25,717 bases of DNA, taken from positions 1 through 25,717 of the forward strand of contig DGTD01000042.1 in the NCBI GenBank assembly GCA_002396385.1, given 5' to 3'. Source of the DNA: Bacteroidales bacterium UBA4345 (GTDB lineage Bacteria; Bacteroidota; Bacteroidia; Bacteroidales; Paludibacteraceae). The position numbers were made by a program, and so were the translations under genes. The notes under the pieces were generated by a model, which saw only the letters and a program-made list of their open reading frames with translations, was not told the origin of the DNA and did not search any database. Shown here piece by piece: positions 24,457 through 25,717 of this stretch; position 1 is the first letter of the stretch, and each line of letters begins with the position of its first letter.

Positions 24457-25459
24457 TCAAACTATAAATAATAACCTGCTTGTGTAGTCCGGCATATTGT
24501 GTTTCCAACAGCTGTTTCACCAACAAGACCGTATCGGCAGGTACAAAATCGTAACGGACCGTATCGCCAGGAAATAACTGCAAACCAAAAATAGAAGGGT
24601 CAGGCGTTACAGTGCTGAAACTGCGGTTAACTTTATAAAGCCCTTCGCCACACTTGCTGAACGAGGTAGTATCGTCGATATCAGTATCGCGTAATAAGGC
24701 AACGAAATTTTCTCCCCTGAACAACCTTTTCCAACTGAAAACCGGATAGGCAACAGTAAGTGGAAGAGGGTAGTCCTTCAGTTTTTCGGAATAAGACCTG
24801 ACCTCACGAACCGACAATATGGCATTCAACGTCTTTTTATCGGTAAGGTCACCCGTGTTGTAACACATTAGCACCCCATAATCTACCGGTGGAGCGGGCT
24901 GACTGAACTGGTGGAGGCGGATGGTAGCCGACAAAGTGCGCTTACCCACCCCTAACATATTACGCGCCTTTTCGAGAAAGGAGAAATAGGCATTACGGGT
25001 AGACTTCCGCCAATCGCAATCAATTTGCAACTCATTCCACAACAGGTCGTTTGTTTCACAAAATTGCGCTACACGTGTAACCACTTTTTCAGCGAGCATG
25101 CTGTCTGCCAACAAACAGTCGTCGGTTATATAGACAACAGGAACAACTTCGCACGTCAAATCGTATGGTTCATTGAAATGCAGTGTAGCTTGGGGCGTTG
25201 GTACAAGACGGCCTTCTACACCTTCATTATCCTCATATATATTTGTTACATCGAACAAACGCAGATAAATCCGTTGAACCGAATTTCTTTTTAGAAAGTC
25301 TCTTTCTTTTTCGGACAGTTGCCACGTTGTACGCCAATAATACACGGCATTACCACTATGCGGCGCCATTTCTTTATGTTGCCCAGACCTTGAACAAGCA
25401 GAAGTTAGAGACAACAGAAAACACAATGCGACCCAGATATAAGACTTGCAGAACCTCAT
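24392..25459 (-). CDS. lipoprotein with a glycosidase-like barrel signature (DUF3142-like), uncharacterised
   Basis: The ATG at 25459 is chosen because it gives a classic lipoprotein signal, MRFCKSYIWVALCFLLSLTSAC, with acylated Cys22; ATG 25489 is in frame but gives an unusually long signal. The protein has 355 residues. Strand-like segments IYLRLFDV, VVPVVYI, ELQIDCDW (about 143-150), LSATIRLHQF and GVLMCYNTGD (about 195-204) follow the spacing of a TIM barrel, and QIDCDW and MCYN resemble the strand-4 and strand-6 motifs of GH18-like enzymes. The nearest family I can name is DUF3142. Whether it is catalytic is unknown. It is the first gene of a pair with the large exported protein, with a 35-65 base overlap. 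Confidence 0.75.
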   Translation of the reverse strand: MRFCKSYIWVALCFLLSLTSACSRSGQHKEMAPHSGNAVYYWRTTWQLSEKERDFLKRNSVQRIYLRLFDVTNIYEDNEGVEGRLVPTPQATLHFNEPYDLTCEVVPVVYITDDCLLADSMLAEKVVTRVAQFCETNDLLWNELQIDCDWRKSTRNAYFSFLEKARNMLGVGKRTLSATIRLHQFSQPAPPVDYGVLMCYNTGDLTDKKTLNAILSVREVRSYSEKLKDYPLPLTVAYPVFSWKRLFRGENFVALLRDTDIDDTTSFSKCGEGLYKVNRSFSTVTPDPSIFGLQLFPGDTVRYDFVPADTVLLVKQLLETQYAGLHKQVIIYSLNERDFSKYTQNEIESIYASCK

Positions 25460-25530
25460 ACAAAATACAAAAATAAAATATTTTTCCATTATCTGAAAAA
25501 TGGAATTGCCCACTTTAAACAATTGCAAAC

Positions 25531-25561
25531 AAAAAAAAGCAGTCAGCTATTAACTGACTGC
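25531..25561 (-). terminator. intrinsic terminator of the tRNA operon
   Basis: On the minus strand GCAGTCAG (25561-25554) pairs with CTGACTGC (25546-25539) around a 7-base loop, followed by eight T (25538-25531). It lies 13 bases past the end of tRNA-Leu. Confidence 0.85.
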
Positions 25562-25574
25562 CTTCTAAATTTTG

Positions 25575-25659
25575 TACCTCGGGCGGGACTTGAACCCGCA
25601 TAATCGCAATGATTACAGGATTTTAAGTCCTGCGTGTCTACCGATTCCACCACCGGGGC
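25575..25659 (-). tRNA. tRNA-Leu (anticodon UAA)
   Basis: The 85-base gene folds as a class II tRNA: D-arm region TGGTGGAATCGGTAGACA, anticodon stem CAGGA/TCCTG with loop CTTAAAA (anticodon TAA), a long variable arm TAATC/GATTA, and a T-arm GCGGG/CCCGC with TTCAAGT. The acceptor stem GCCCCGG/CCGAGGT has one C-A mismatch at pair 4-69 and a G-U at pair 1-72. The discriminator base is A. The terminal CCA is not encoded. Confidence 0.93.
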
Positions 25660-25665
25660 AACACG

Positions 25666-25717
25666 AGCGGAAAACGAGGCTCGAACTCGCGACCCCCACC
25701 TTGGCAAGGTGGTGCTC
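25666..25717 (-). tRNA. tRNA-Gly (anticodon GCC), 5' part beyond the window
   Basis: Visible are the end of the D-arm (GAGC), the anticodon stem CCACC/GGTGG around loop TTGCCAA (anticodon GCC, loop at 25701-25707), the T-arm GCGAG/CTCGT with TTCGAGC, and the acceptor 3' strand TTTCCGC with discriminator T. The 5' acceptor and most of the D-arm lie past the window edge. It is 6 bases upstream of tRNA-Leu, so the two are processed from one transcript. CCA is not encoded. Confidence 0.93.

Noticed and set aside
1..25717. CRISPR arrays, insertion sequences, prophage genes and rRNA
   Set aside because: No spaced direct repeats, transposase, integrase or phage structural motifs, or rRNA segments were seen on either strand.

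Overview
The window is a piece of a Bacteroidetes (order Bacteroidales, Prevotella/Bacteroides-like) chromosome. The evidence is the Bacteroidetes-type promoter TTTG-N19/20-TAnnTTTG seen upstream of two genes, the weakness of Shine-Dalgarno sites, lipoprotein signal peptides, a TrpB2-type tryptophan synthase, a DUF4380 protein and the general look of the housekeeping proteins. The genus cannot be fixed from sequence reading alone. Most of the window is ordinary core genome. The less ordinary parts are an accessory-looking islet at about 4.2-8.0 kb, an uncharacterised pair of secreted proteins at 22.3-25.5 kb, and two gene-free intervals that look like small-RNA units.

Layout. 1-266: possible tail of an upstream gene, then a promoter and a palindrome. 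267-4051 (+): trpB2 and a GH94 disaccharide phosphorylase, probably one operon, closed by a strong terminator. 4289-8002 (+): a Sel1-repeat protein with an unidentified C-terminal domain, then an exported WG-repeat/TonB-C-terminal-domain protein; a pair of related hairpins follows each gene. 8087-10557 (-): a P-loop kinase of the D-glycerate 3-kinase/Tda10 type followed by the ComM/YifB AAA+ ATPase. 10.70-10.84 kb (-): candidate small RNA. 10953-12050 (-): trpS. 12175-12345 (-): rpmH (ribosomal protein L34), with a textbook promoter.

12633-13181 (+): zinc-ribbon Nudix hydrolase. 13246-20862 (+): a long co-directional run of mlaE-like permease, mlaF-like ATPase, a small membrane protein, mutL, hflX and hrpB, combining lipid transport, mismatch repair, a ribosome-associated GTPase and an RNA-helicase-like protein. 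20.93-21.04 kb (+): second candidate small RNA. 21269-22207 (-): DUF4380 protein. 22291-25459 (-): overlapping genes for a lipoprotein with a glycosidase-like barrel signature and a large exported helical protein. 25531-25717 (-): the end of a tRNA operon, tRNA-Gly(GCC), cut by the window edge, then tRNA-Leu(UAA) and a terminator.

No insertion sequence, CRISPR array, phage gene, rRNA or replication origin was recognised. Functional calls rest on motif recognition by eye; no database search was possible.
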